Assembly (NCBI GenBank): GCA_020442185.1
Contig: JAGRKS010000041.1
Location: forward strand, 30,538 to 94,537
DNA: 64,000 nucleotides
Reading direction: 5' to 3'
From: Hyphomicrobiaceae bacterium
GTDB lineage: Bacteria > Pseudomonadota > Alphaproteobacteria > Rhizobiales > Hyphomicrobiaceae
The notes beneath the pieces were generated by a model. The model searched no databases, was not told where the DNA came from, and saw only the letters and a program-made list of their open reading frames with translations. How positions within the stretch are numbered: position 1 is the first letter of the stretch; every line of letters begins with the position of its first letter. A program made the position numbers and the translations under genes. Positions 25,240 through 35,304 of this stretch are shown piece by piece.

Positions 25240-26217
25240 TCACTCGCCGGCGCGCGTCAACCGATGCTGCGGCCATGCGCCGGCGAGGATCGCCGCACCG
25301 GCAGGCGCCATTCTATCAGCCTCATGACCAACTCCGGGGACTTCGTCCATGTGCCAGCGGAAAGGAGCGTTCATACGTCTCGCGATCTGGCCCGCCCGGT
25401 CAAAATAGAAAAGGCCACGTTCATACCGAGTAGCCCCCTGCTCCGCGGCACCCGGTTCGACACGAAGCCCCGCGGTATTCACGTCTGCCGTGCCGAGCAG
25501 CAGGGTAAAGTCGCATGCAAAGGCGCGCCGGATCGTCGGCTTTGGAATGGGAGCACCACGCAGACCAAATGGAAATTGGAATTCGTTGTCCGGCACCAGA
25601 TACCAGCCAGGATTGGCCGAGACCGCGCGATCGATCATGCCGCATCCCGCGTGCAGCACGTACCTCTGGATGAACTGCGAGCCTGCGCCATGCCCGAACA
25701 TGCTGAACTTGCGGCGGCGGCTGTCGACACTGCGGGCGGCAAGCCGGAATGCGCGCTCGACGACGTAGAAGCTCGTCTGCCGCCATGGTTTAGGCTCCAG
25801 CCGCCGGCTGCGGACATTGCCGATGTTGTAAGCCCATGAGCCGGGCCACTTCTTCGACGTGAATTCCGGAACGAGCAGGATTGCGCCATACTTTTCCGCC
25901 AGCGGTTGCCATGTGTCGTAATAATCGAATGCAAGATGTCGAGCCTCGTCTCTCCTCGCCCCGGGCATGACGATCCAGATCGGGCTCTCTGGTCCGGCAG
26001 ACACCGGGCGATAGGAATAGACGGTTACCGGACCGCGGGCGATGCCATCGACATCGAAGGAACCATGGCCGACCGGCATGGTCTCGCCTGCCTGCGGGCT
26101 GAATTGCCTTTCCGTCGCGTTCGCGCCAACGGATGCGACGGCGATGAATGCCAGCGAGATGACGCATCGCACGATCGTGCTGCACCATGCTGTCGGGAAA
26201 TTTGACTTGCTGTCCAT
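25240..26217 (-). CDS. exported alpha/beta-hydrolase-fold protein with altered nucleophile elbow
   Basis: 325 residues. A signal peptide (about residues 15-34) ends before TERQF. The fold resembles poly(hydroxyalkanoate)-depolymerase/PET-hydrolase-like esterases (WIVMPGARRDEARH near the oxyanion strand; FGHGAGSQFIQRY at the elbow; GVGHEAD near the C-terminus with the His). The elbow reads G-H-G-A-G where active members have G-H-S-A-G, so the Ser nucleophile is missing. Either it is inactive or the catalytic residue has moved. It sits between the exported lyase and the double barrel. Confidence 0.72.
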   Translation of the reverse strand: MDSKSNFPTAWCSTIVRCVISLAFIAVASVGANATERQFSPQAGETMPVGHGSFDVDGIARGPVTVYSYRPVSAGPESPIWIVMPGARRDEARHLAFDYYDTWQPLAEKYGAILLVPEFTSKKWPGSWAYNIGNVRSRRLEPKPWRQTSFYVVERAFRLAARSVDSRRRKFSMFGHGAGSQFIQRYVLHAGCGMIDRAVSANPGWYLVPDNEFQFPFGLRGAPIPKPTIRRAFACDFTLLLGTADVNTAGLRVEPGAAEQGATRYERGLFYFDRAGQIARRMNAPFRWHMDEVPGVGHEADRMAPAGAAILAGAWPQHRLTRAGE

Positions 26218-26242
26218 TGTCGGAACCTGTCGGTGAACTGGA

Positions 26243-28681
26243 CTAGAATTTGATGCGGGCGCCGGCGTATCCGAGCATCAGATCGGTGAGCGGGATGGGC
26301 CCCACTCGCGTCACGTTGCCGTTTGGACGGACGTCCACGCCCTGAGCGTGAAAGGAATAGAAACGGACGCCCGCATAGAGATCCATGCCCGCCGCATCGA
26401 TATCCTGCGAAATTGCCGCTCCAAACATCGACAACCGGCTGTCCGTCACCTCGCGCGCGTCTGCCTCGCGCAATCCGGTGATCGCATCGTCAACCTGGGC
26501 ATACTCGCCATAAAGCGACGTATCACCCAGCGACCAATATGAGCGTCGAAGTCCGAAGGCCGTATAGAGGTAATCGATCGGCGGGCGATTCGAACCTGCG
26601 GGCGTGACCAAGCCCGTGGTGTTCTCGCCGAAGATCGCCTGGTCGGACGGATCCATGCCGTTGAATTCGCGCCGGACATAGGCTGCCGTGCCGAACAGGC
26701 CTGTTGGAACGTGCAGTACGCTCAGCGAGCCCTTGTATTCTTCTCGGTCGCGTTGGCTGTTGGCACGACCATTCTCGTCGGTGTCGTGCAGATAGCCCGC
26801 GCCGAAACGGACCATCCAGTCGTTGTGATTGACGCTGTATTCGACAGAGGCATCGAAAAAATCATCCTCTCCCAAGGCTACCGAGCCATCGAAGTTGCCG
26901 AATTGTGTCCGCAGTCGCGGAGCATCGTAGCGAACGACGTTCCGGCGGAGCGTATCGACGCTTGCACCGGCGGAAAAATCATTGAGCGTCGTTCGCGCGA
27001 TCAGCGCGCCATTCCCTTGCTCGAACGAATCGGACCGGCGGACGATGAAGCTGCCACCCATCGTCGCGATGTTTGCCGCGCCGGGCATAATGCCGCCGAC
27101 GTCCTTGAGTATGATGTCGTCCGTAGCCGTTGAAGCGAGACCAACCGTAACAGTGCCGTAGCGGTTGCTCCGCACCCACCAGTTGGATTGTCTGAGTTCT
27201 ATCTGATCCTCGCCATCGTCGGTGAGCTGGTCCAGATCGTTTGCCGCCGCATGGTCGAGACCGATAGAGGCAAAATAGCCGGCACTCCAGCCCCGCGCGA
27301 TCTTCGCCGAACCAATGAAGCCAAAGCGGCTGCGTGACGCTGGATTTTCAGCAACGTAGGCATCCGTCTTGGCACCGTCATCCCAGACCATGAGCATTTG
27401 GTTGATCTGGCCGAAGACCGTGAGAGAAACGCTGCGGTTGCCTGAACGCGCACCCAAGTCTTCCAATTCGGAGATGCGTTCTTCAACGCTCTCTGTCGTT
27501 GGCGGAGACGTGTCGACCAGGAGTGGAGCGGGGCTCGTGCTGATCGGCGACGATCCATCGAGCTGGAACGTCAACCCCAGCGAACCGCCGTAAAACCAGA
27601 CGCTGCTGTTGGCGCGGACGTTGTGCTCGTCGAGATCGCCGATCGTCGCGTAATGGGGAAGCGCGGTGCTCACATTGTTGAGCCAGACGGCTTGCCCCGT
27701 AGCGGTAAGATAGACGCCGTCGGTCACCTTGAATTCAATCCTCGGCTTGAATTCGAGGGACTGCGAAAACACGTTGTCGCGATCAAACGTCTTATGGTTC
27801 CGGAGGTCGGTTCTATTCTCCGAGATGAAGGAGCGGTCCCGGGTGACAAAGTTGTTATATAGCCCCGCCTTCAGGCTGCCGCCCAGACGAATGCGGTCGC
27901 CGACCGCGAACATGTGATCGAGCCCCAACCGGACACCAAGCAGGTAGTTGTCCGTCCTGGCGGTTGTATGATCGCGATCGTCGTCGTTGCCGAGCCCCGG
28001 GAAATCATCAGCATCTTGCATTGCGGTCGAGGACAGTGTCTCGCCGAAGTAGATGCCGCGCACGCCGAGGGACACACCCTGGATGCCGAACGGTTGTAGG
28101 AAATTGGCCTCGGCACCGTAGAGCTCGGTCTGGTGATGCACGTTAAGTGCGAAGATGTTGTCGGAGTTCGTCGAGAAGATCGTAGCGTTGCCACTGTAGA
28201 TCGTGTCCGTATCGGCGATATTACCCGCTTCGGAACCAAGATTGGTCGCTGTCGCTTCCAACGTGATCGGCTTCAGGAAGAACGCAGAGAACGACATCGG
28301 CTGGTCGAGAATTTTCGCGGCCAGCGTGATGTTGGCGCCGAACGACAACCTGTCACCGTCCAGTGCAGACGACGTGAAAGGGATGAAGGGATTTACGGCG
28401 GAGCCTGCCGTCGTAAAGGGAAAATTCTCGAGGCCCTCGCGGGCGAGCGCGATGCCTTCGATTGTCAAGCCACCCCAGGCATTCCGTCCGGCCGCGACTT
28501 TTATGCCATTGGCCGTTGCGTCGCCCTCTTCGGCCAAGACTTGACCGTCAGGGCCGTCCTCTCCTGCCGCAAGAGCAGGTGCGGGAGACCATGCGAGCAT
28601 CAGGCTCAGGAGCCCAACGATGCCCGGAGCAATCGAGGCAGCGTGCCCCCGACGCAAAGGGTCGGATGTTGGGTGGCACAT
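26243..28681 (-). CDS. large outer-membrane protein, apparently two fused beta-barrels
   Basis: 812 residues from the ATG at 28679-28681, with a signal peptide ending ALA|AGEDG. Residues ~60-390 look like a BBP7/Lpg1974-type barrel (GGSLGLTFQ near its end). A Ser/Thr/Pro linker follows, with a short acidic helix (VEERISELEDLGARSG). Residues ~430-812 form a second barrel that begins VSLTVFGQINQMLMVWDDG, as in Gram-negative porins, and ends in Phe (GYAGARIKF), the usual BAM signal. Likely the uptake route for the substrate of the lyase and hydrolase below it. The domain split is by eye. Confidence 0.72.
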   Translation of the reverse strand: MCHPTSDPLRRGHAASIAPGIVGLLSLMLAWSPAPALAAGEDGPDGQVLAEEGDATANGIKVAAGRNAWGGLTIEGIALAREGLENFPFTTAGSAVNPFIPFTSSALDGDRLSFGANITLAAKILDQPMSFSAFFLKPITLEATATNLGSEAGNIADTDTIYSGNATIFSTNSDNIFALNVHHQTELYGAEANFLQPFGIQGVSLGVRGIYFGETLSSTAMQDADDFPGLGNDDDRDHTTARTDNYLLGVRLGLDHMFAVGDRIRLGGSLKAGLYNNFVTRDRSFISENRTDLRNHKTFDRDNVFSQSLEFKPRIEFKVTDGVYLTATGQAVWLNNVSTALPHYATIGDLDEHNVRANSSVWFYGGSLGLTFQLDGSSPISTSPAPLLVDTSPPTTESVEERISELEDLGARSGNRSVSLTVFGQINQMLMVWDDGAKTDAYVAENPASRSRFGFIGSAKIARGWSAGYFASIGLDHAAANDLDQLTDDGEDQIELRQSNWWVRSNRYGTVTVGLASTATDDIILKDVGGIMPGAANIATMGGSFIVRRSDSFEQGNGALIARTTLNDFSAGASVDTLRRNVVRYDAPRLRTQFGNFDGSVALGEDDFFDASVEYSVNHNDWMVRFGAGYLHDTDENGRANSQRDREEYKGSLSVLHVPTGLFGTAAYVRREFNGMDPSDQAIFGENTTGLVTPAGSNRPPIDYLYTAFGLRRSYWSLGDTSLYGEYAQVDDAITGLREADAREVTDSRLSMFGAAISQDIDAAGMDLYAGVRFYSFHAQGVDVRPNGNVTRVGPIPLTDLMLGYAGARIKF

Positions 28682-29051
28682 TGATCTATTACCCCTCGGA
28701 ACCGACACCGGTATTCCTCCCCCGAACGTTTTTTGTCTTTTGATGCGGCGCGCAAAAAGGACATCGGCCGACGGATGCGAGTGTGTTCCGTATGTCATTC
28801 GAAACTACGCGAATCTTTGAATTCGAGGCTTTGAAAACTGAAGGGGTGGAAAAGAAGCACTGCAATTTCAGTTCATTGCGCTGATGCGCTGACAGCACCG
28901 GGCTGATCACTATGCAACTGTGAGTGTGTTGCTTGAGCAACGGGTGCGGGCGGCCGACGATGTTTAGTTCACCAGCTGCCGTTGCTCATCCTGGCGACGC
29001 AGCGACAGTCAGCACGCGACTCGGAGGGACCAGCACCAACCGATGATCGCG
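28682..29051. other. intergenic region upstream of the double-barrel gene
   Basis: Contains the promoter for the barrel-hydrolase-lyase run and the 3' flank of the LysR gene. The AT content is higher than around it (28800-28880). No gene recognised. Confidence 0.4.
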
Positions 29052-30014
29052 TCATGACACCTCGCCTTCGCACTCTTCGTCCGTACAAATCAGTTCGATC
29101 GAGGGGGCATCGCTCGCGTTACTTCGCATCATGTCTTCGACGCCCACACGGATGCAGTCGAGGAACATGTAAGCATTTTCCGACAGCGCGCTTTCTTTCG
29201 GGTGGATGGCGCCGAAGGTGAGGTGGCGCGCCGGCATGAGCGGGCGAAGCAAAAGTCCTCGACTATCAATCCCGCGGGCAGAAACCGCATCGACCAGAGT
29301 GATGCCCGCACCGTCCCGCACCAGTTGGCAACCCATGAGAACATGTCTGGTCTGGACAACGAAGTCTCCAGCCACACCGCCGGCGATCAAGAATTCGTCA
29401 ACCTGCTGGCGCCATTGCTGGTCAGGCCAGAGCCCAATCATGGGTTGGCCCTTGAGTTCCGCCACGGACACAGTCGGAGATCTTGCCAGTTCGTGTTCCT
29501 CGGGCAGCAACACACCGACTTGGGAGCGGACGAGCGGCCGGATTCCGATCGAGCGATCCGGCACGGCAACCGGAAGCGTACCGATTGCGAGATCGAACTG
29601 CTTAACACCGACCAGGCTTTCGAAGCGTGATCGCGATTCGACATCGACCACACAGCGGAGCTTCGGATTCATCCGGCGCAGGCGAGCCAGAGCGGGCGAT
29701 ATAAGGCCTTGCGCAATCTTGTGCGTGACGATCAGCTTGAATTGCTGGCCATGGTCGCGCAGGTCGCTGGCGATGCGTGGTATCTCATCGAGCCCCGCAA
29801 CGATATGCTTGATCTCACGGTGGAACGCCTGTCCCTCGCTGGTCAGCGTGAGGCTGCGCCTGGTGCGGTGGAACAGCGGCAGTTTGGTATCGCTCTCCAA
29901 AAGCGCGATGAGGCGGCTCACTGAAGGCTGGCTGAGTTTCAACGCCTTCGCCGCTGCAGCAAGCGAGCCGCGCGTAACGATCAGATCGAAGGCTTTCAGC
30001 GCTTTTATGTTCAT
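29052..30014 (-). CDS. LysR-type transcriptional regulator
   Basis: 320 residues: N-terminal winged helix-turn-helix (AAAAKALKLSQPSVSRLIALLE, about residues 19-40 in shorter pieces SLAAAAKALKLSQ and PSVSRL), then a periplasmic-binding-type effector domain. It is oriented toward the barrel-hydrolase-lyase run and divergent from the SLC13 transporter with 607 bp between. Likely it senses the pathway's acid and controls both arms (inference). Confidence 0.85.
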   Translation of the reverse strand: MNIKALKAFDLIVTRGSLAAAAKALKLSQPSVSRLIALLESDTKLPLFHRTRRSLTLTSEGQAFHREIKHIVAGLDEIPRIASDLRDHGQQFKLIVTHKIAQGLISPALARLRRMNPKLRCVVDVESRSRFESLVGVKQFDLAIGTLPVAVPDRSIGIRPLVRSQVGVLLPEEHELARSPTVSVAELKGQPMIGLWPDQQWRQQVDEFLIAGGVAGDFVVQTRHVLMGCQLVRDGAGITLVDAVSARGIDSRGLLLRPLMPARHLTFGAIHPKESALSENAYMFLDCIRVGVEDMMRSNASDAPSIELICTDEECEGEVS

Positions 30015-30621
30015 GGGTCTTGCAGGTGTGACACGCGTTTCGCTCGGAGCCGTGGATGCGGGCCGCGGCTAACAGCCCTAACCGGGCCCAAAGTGCCGGT
30101 CAACTCGCCTGCTGCCGTGAGGTCGCTTGGAACATCTGTTCCGGTGCCACCTCTGCGTTTCTCGAATGAGTTGCTGCGATAACTCGACTATTCGCGGTAA
30201 TATATGTGTGTGAGAGTGAGCGGAGCGGCAAGTAGCCGAGGACCGGCGGGGGTGGCGTCGCGCTCTGTTTGACCGATGGTGTGGGCTAGGTTTGGTCTAC
30301 CATGGCGCGACAATCGCAACACGAACTCCAAGATGTTGCACGTGCCCCCTATGTCGCTCCAAAAAAAATCGGACGCGGGTGGGGACATGATGCGAATTTG
30401 GCGCGACGGGCCACGAGGTGCATCGGCCAACCGAGTGGTGTGGAGATGAGCAACGGATTTCGGTCACCCACCACAGCGGCTTGGCTGCTCCCCATCGATG
30501 ATGATGATGATTGCTCGTGCGACGTGGCGACATACCGGGGTGCCGCCTGTCAATTCGCAGATATTGCCGAGCTTCCGACGGAAACGCCAGAGCGCCCCGA
30601 AAGATCAGGCACGGCAAGCTG
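30015..30621. other. long divergent promoter region, LysR / SLC13 transporter
   Basis: 607 bp without a convincing gene. An AT-rich island at about 30185-30215 (GGTAATATATGTGTGTGAG) is a likely regulator or promoter site. A GATGATGATGAT run lies near 30498-30510. Confidence 0.45.
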
Positions 30622-32121
30622 ATGTCTGATAAGACAGCCGGAGATGCGCTTTCGAAGGACGGCAAGGCACCGGACACCATCCCGCTCAGCCGATTGTTCG
30701 CTCTTGTTGCCGGGCCACTTATCGCCGTGGTGCTGCTATGCCTGCCACCCCCGGCCGCATTGTCGGAGCCGGCATGGCATCTTGTGGCTATCGTGCTCTG
30801 GATGGTCATCTGGTGGCTCAGCGAGGCGATCGCGCTACCAGTCACAGCACTCTTGCCGATACCGCTGTTCCCGCTACTTGGCATTTCGAGCGTCAGCCAA
30901 ACCACCTCGAACTACGCCCACGAACTGATCTATCTGTTTCTCGGCGGATTCATGCTGGCGGCGGCAATGCAACGCAGCAATCTGCATCGTCGCATAGCAC
31001 TCAAGGTCATCAGCCTCGTCGGCACCCGACCAACATCGATCGTTGCCGGATTCATGCTGGCAACGGCCATGCTGTCCATGTGGATTTCCAACACCGCAAC
31101 GACGATCATGATGCTTTCGGTTGCAGCATCCGTGATCGCACTGCACGACGAACAAGCGGAAAATTGCGCACAATCTCGCAATTTCAGCATCGCCCTTCTT
31201 CTCGGCATTGCCTACTCGGCTTCAATCGGTGGGTTGGGCACCTTGATCGGGACGCCCCCCAACGCGCTCCTCGCATCGGTCCTCAAGACCTCGCATGGAA
31301 TAGAAATCAGCTTCTTGACGTGGATGTTGTTTGCAATTCCCGTCGTGTTGTTCCTGCTTCCCGTGACGTGGTACCTGCTGGTGAAGGTCCTCTATCCGAG
31401 CGCTGGATCAACGGATCTGGGCGGCGGCACACTGACGCTGGAATTCGATCAACTCGGCCCGATGCGCAGGGATGAGAAACTCGTACTCGTACTGTTCGTC
31501 CTGGCTGCCAGCGGCTGGATATTCGGCAAGGAGATTTCAAATCTCACCGGCCTCGTCATCAACGACACGTCCGTCGCGATCACGATTGGAATCTTGGCGT
31601 TTTCCGTCCCATATTCGCTTCGTCGTCCCAGATTTCTACTCGAGTGGAGCGACACTCGCGAGCTGCCATGGGGGCTCCTTTTGATCTTTGGTGGCGGTCT
31701 CGCAATCGCCAGCGCGTTCGGAACAACGGGCCTCGCCACAGCCATCGGTGGCAGCATCACTGGATTTGGCGCGTTCGGCATCTGGCCGTTCGTGCTCCTC
31801 GTTTCGGCGACAATGGTCTTTCTGACAGAGATCACATCCAACACCGCGTCAGCTGCAACATTCCTTCCAATCGTCGGAGCGATCGCGGTTGGGCTAGGTT
31901 ACGATCCACGCCTCTTGATGGTGCCCGTGACCCTTGCCGCATCGATGGCCTTCATGATGCCGGTCGCGACGCCGCCAAATGCGATCGTCTTCTCACATCC
32001 GGACCTGCATATCAGGGACATGGTTTACGCCGGAACCTGGCTCAATTTCATTGCCATCGGCGCCTGTTTTGCCGCCGTGTATTTTCTGTCCGGTCCTGTC
32101 TTCGGCATCGCCACGCCTTGA
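30622..32121 (+). CDS. SLC13/DASS-family divalent-anion:Na+ symporter
   Basis: 499 residues from the ATG at 30622; about eleven to twelve membrane helices. Two internal family signatures are present: SNTATTIMML (about 158-167) and TSNTASAATFLPIVGA (about 413-428), the paired SNT motifs that bind Na+ and dicarboxylate. GTPPNALLAS and ATPPNAIVFS are the accompanying loops. Substrates of the family are C4-dicarboxylates, citrate or sulfate. Next to a possibly fumarate-forming exported lyase, a dicarboxylate is the best guess. Confidence 0.88.
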   Translation: MSDKTAGDALSKDGKAPDTIPLSRLFALVAGPLIAVVLLCLPPPAALSEPAWHLVAIVLWMVIWWLSEAIALPVTALLPIPLFPLLGISSVSQTTSNYAHELIYLFLGGFMLAAAMQRSNLHRRIALKVISLVGTRPTSIVAGFMLATAMLSMWISNTATTIMMLSVAASVIALHDEQAENCAQSRNFSIALLLGIAYSASIGGLGTLIGTPPNALLASVLKTSHGIEISFLTWMLFAIPVVLFLLPVTWYLLVKVLYPSAGSTDLGGGTLTLEFDQLGPMRRDEKLVLVLFVLAASGWIFGKEISNLTGLVINDTSVAITIGILAFSVPYSLRRPRFLLEWSDTRELPWGLLLIFGGGLAIASAFGTTGLATAIGGSITGFGAFGIWPFVLLVSATMVFLTEITSNTASAATFLPIVGAIAVGLGYDPRLLMVPVTLAASMAFMMPVATPPNAIVFSHPDLHIRDMVYAGTWLNFIAIGACFAAVYFLSGPVFGIATP

Positions 32122-32252
32122 AGCCGTTTCGTCCTCGATCCGGCAAGGGGCGCAGCGCAATACAGTCGCCGCGCGCCCCGTGTCACGTCATGGCAAGAGC
32201 GCCTCGTGGTCAGCGGACCTTGCCGCAAGGCTAGGCCGGCGGCGACAGCACG

Positions 32253-32870
32253 TCAAATCGAGCTGATCGCATGCAGCCGCGCCAGTTCGGCCTCGAGATC
32301 GGCGATGCGATTGCGCAGCCCGGCATTCGCACGCTCGATGACCTCGAGGGTAAATCGCGGCGTGATGTGCTGCGGGCAGTTCCAGTCGAAGGCTTCGACA
32401 GTGACGAGAATGGCTCGTTCGACAATGGCACGGTACCCAGGAACTTCGAGACGCTCCAATAGCGCAGCATCAGCCGAGTCAACGAGCGACACACGTCCGA
32501 GCAGCTTCAGCCGCGTGCGATTTGGGTAGTCCATGAAGAACATCGAGACGCGATCGTTGGCAGAGAGGTTGCCGACGCTGACATACTGCCGGTTGCCGCG
32601 ATAGTCGGCGAAGCCAAGGGTCTTCTCGTCGAGCACTCGCACAAAGCCCTCAGGACCGCCACGATGCTGGATATACGGCCAGCCCGTCTCGCCAACCGTT
32701 GCCATGTAGAAGCTGTCGCGCGCGCCGATGAATTCCGCCTCGCCGGCACCGAGCAGACCATTGCGCGTCTCGCCGCTCTCCAAGCGGGCATAGGAACTCC
32801 GGCTTCCTTGCTGTTCCTGGATCGCCTTCACATTGGGCGTGAAGGCAAGTTCTGCAAACTTGTGCCCCAT
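32253..32870 (-). CDS. pyridoxamine 5'-phosphate oxidase (PPOX)-family flavin/heme-type protein
   Basis: 205 residues from the ATG at 32868-32870. DSFYMATVGETGWPYIQHRGGPEG (shorter pieces FYMATVGETG and YIQHRGGP, about residues 53-75) and FADYRGNRQYVSVGNL are characteristic of the split-barrel PPOX family. The C-terminal ~30 residues form a coiled helix (ANAGLRNRIADLEAELARLH). Likely a flavin-dependent reductase or oxidase of unknown substrate. It follows the exported hydrolase gene by 109 bp on the same strand. Confidence 0.8.
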   Translation of the reverse strand: MGHKFAELAFTPNVKAIQEQQGSRSSYARLESGETRNGLLGAGEAEFIGARDSFYMATVGETGWPYIQHRGGPEGFVRVLDEKTLGFADYRGNRQYVSVGNLSANDRVSMFFMDYPNRTRLKLLGRVSLVDSADAALLERLEVPGYRAIVERAILVTVEAFDWNCPQHITPRFTLEVIERANAGLRNRIADLEAELARLHAISSI

Positions 32871-32979
32871 AGGGATTGCCTTTCCTGACGTCTGTCTACG
32901 ACAACCATGAACACCGGGGCCGGCCGTAGCCAGCCGACCCCGCACGCATACCGACTGCGGCCTCGATCCTCATCAAACC

Positions 32980-33996
32980 TCACTTCGCCGCCTTCTGCGC
33001 CTGCACGTTACGACCGAGAAAGTCCCGGATCAGTTCGGCGATACGCGGCCCGTGCGTCTCGATCGCGAAATGTCCGGTGTCGAAGAAGTGGACTTCGGCG
33101 TTGGCATTGTCGCGCTTGTAGGGGGCTGCACCAGCAGCCACGAAAATCGCATCGTTCTTGCCCCACAGGACCAGCGTCGGCGGCTGGTGCTTGCGGAAAT
33201 AGGCCTGCCACGCCGGATAGAGCGGAATATTGGTCCGGTAGTCGTAGAAAAGATCGAGCTGGATTTCCTGATTGCCTGGGCGGTCGAGCAGCGATTGATC
33301 GTGTGTCCAGGTATCGGGGCTTACGAGCGAAATGTCGGGCACCCCATTGGTGTATTGCCACTTGGTTGCCTTCGCCGACGTCAACCAGCGGATGGCCTCG
33401 CGATCCTCCTTGGCGCCACTTGCCCAGTATTTCTGGATCGGCTCCCAGAATGTCTGGATGCCCTCGTCGTAGGCGTTGCCGTTTTGGACGATCAGCGCCG
33501 AAACCCGCTCTGGATGTCTGGCAGCCAGACGGAAGCCGATCGGGGCACCGTAGTCCATCACGTAGAGCGCATAACTTCTGACGCCAAGCCTATTGGTCAA
33601 GCTCTCGATCAGCCGTGCATACGTGTCGAACGTGTAGTTGAAGACCTCACGCTTGGGCATCGCGCTCTGCCCGAAGCCCGGGTAATCGGGCGCAATGACA
33701 CGGTAACGGTCCGCGAGCGCAGGGATCAAATTGCGGAACATGTGTGACGACGTCGGGAAGCCGTGCAGGAGTATGATTGCAGGCGCACTCTCACGGCCCG
33801 CCTCCCGATAGGCGACTTCGACACCGTCGATCACGGCGCTCTTGTAGCGAACCTGAGAGGCCGGCACGCTTCGCGTATCGCGTAGATGCGCCCCTGTGTC
33901 CGCTGAGGCGACCCCGCCCGATACGATCGACAGCCCGATGACGCAGGCGGCCGCGGCAAAATTGAGTGAACGATTGCGCTTGGTGGGGAACGGCAT
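32980..33996 (-). CDS. exported alpha/beta-hydrolase, haloalkane-dehalogenase/epoxide-hydrolase-like
   Basis: 338 residues from the ATG at 33994-33996. A signal peptide (about residues 14-32, ending ASA|DTG) precedes the fold. [12 protein letters not shown] is the oxyanion segment, and the elbow [11 protein letters not shown] has Asp as nucleophile, as in dehalogenases and epoxide hydrolases rather than esterases. The C-terminal His is in GHFAIE. Substrate unknown. It is divergent from the LysR gene at 34182, which probably regulates it. Confidence 0.85.
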   Translation of the reverse strand: MPFPTKRNRSLNFAAAACVIGLSIVSGGVASADTGAHLRDTRSVPASQVRYKSAVIDGVEVAYREAGRESAPAIILLHGFPTSSHMFRNLIPALADRYRVIAPDYPGFGQSAMPKREVFNYTFDTYARLIESLTNRLGVRSYALYVMDYGAPIGFRLAARHPERVSALIVQNGNAYDEGIQTFWEPIQKYWASGAKEDREAIRWLTSAKATKWQYTNGVPDISLVSPDTWTHDQSLLDRPGNQEIQLDLFYDYRTNIPLYPAWQAYFRKHQPPTLVLWGKNDAIFVAAGAAPYKRDNANAEVHFFDTGHFAIETHGPRIAELIRDFLGRNVQAQKAAK

Positions 33997-34181
33997 GACC
34001 GGTTTCCTTTTTTGAGCTGACCCAAATGGATGCGTGGCGGCTCGGGCGTCACTGAGCGCCAAGACGGAAGCAAAGCTGATTTCCTGGCGCGCCGTTGCCG
34101 ACAGCGAAGAAATACCCCTCCCATGACCTCGCAAGAATGCTATAAATATGGAACTCATTATTTCACTAGGCGGAATCATCT

Positions 34182-35111
34182 ATGGACCGGTTTCACGAGT
34201 TGCGGGTGTTCGTTGCCGTCGCCGAGGCCGCGAGCTTCGCAAAGGCCGCTGGCGCGCTGCCGAGTTCGCCGCCCGCCGTCACACGCGCGGTGGCCGCACT
34301 GGAAGAACGCCTCGGCGTGCGCCTTTTCAACCGCACGACGCGACGAGTGGTCCTCACCGAACCGGGAGTGCGCTTCCTCGAGGATGCCAGACGGGTTCTG
34401 AGCGACCTAGAAACGGCCGAGCAGGACGTGCGCGGCGAAGCGCGGGATGCAAGTGGCAAGCTCGCGATCACCTCATCGGTGACATTCGGGCGAAGCGTCC
34501 TGCAATCGATCGTCGCGGACTTCGTCGCAGCACACCCGAAAGTCCGGGTGTCGATGATGCTGCACGACCGGATCGTCGACCTCGTGGACGAGGGCTTCGA
34601 TCTCGCTGTACGCATCGCGCATCTTCCCGACTCCTCGCTCGTTGCAACCACAGTCGGTGAAGTTCGCGGCATGCTGGTGGCCAGTCCAGAGTATCTACAG
34701 ACCCGCGGCAAGCCGCGGATACCACCGGATCTCAAGACGCATTCGGTGATCGGTCATGTGACGCTTCTGACGGGCGGGACGTGGCGCCATGTCGATCACG
34801 GGAGGGAGGGCCGCGTGACGGTACAGCCGATTGTCGAAACGAACGATGCGCATGCCAATATCGCGCTTGCCGAGGCAGGGCACGGGATCACCGCGGTGCT
34901 CTCGTATATGGTGACAGAACAAATCAAGGCGTCGAAGCTCGTGCCTGTCCTCGAAACCTTTGCCGCGCCGTCAGTACCTGTTCATCTCATCTATGCGCAG
35001 CGTCGGATCGTCTCACCCAAAGTGCGCGCCTTCGTCGATTTCGCGGTACCGCGGTTGCGGACGAAGCTGGCCGAGACTGGTCAAAGTCGACGCACGAAAC
35101 GTGCTCGATAA
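34182..35111 (+). CDS. LysR-type transcriptional regulator
   Basis: 309 residues with the N-terminal helix-turn-helix (ASFAKAAGALPSSPPAVTRA) and an effector domain of the CrgA/DsdC-like type common in alphaproteobacteria. Divergent from the hydrolase-PPOX pair with 185 bp between, so probably their regulator. Confidence 0.87.
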   Translation: MDRFHELRVFVAVAEAASFAKAAGALPSSPPAVTRAVAALEERLGVRLFNRTTRRVVLTEPGVRFLEDARRVLSDLETAEQDVRGEARDASGKLAITSSVTFGRSVLQSIVADFVAAHPKVRVSMMLHDRIVDLVDEGFDLAVRIAHLPDSSLVATTVGEVRGMLVASPEYLQTRGKPRIPPDLKTHSVIGHVTLLTGGTWRHVDHGREGRVTVQPIVETNDAHANIALAEAGHGITAVLSYMVTEQIKASKLVPVLETFAAPSVPVHLIYAQRRIVSPKVRAFVDFAVPRLRTKLAETGQSRRTKRAR

Positions 35112-35304
35112 CGTGGGCATCGTGTATGCGTGAACAGCCTTTCGACGCTTTCCCGCCGGTCAGCCACGGTGCAGCCACTCCGTGCATGCCATCGTACGCT
35201 TGTCCGAGAAATTGGGCACGAGCCCTATGGGATTGTACTTGTGTCCGCCGGTCTCGCATATCGACATGCCGGCAGCGCTGCGCCGAGTGCCGCGACCCGA
35301 TACG

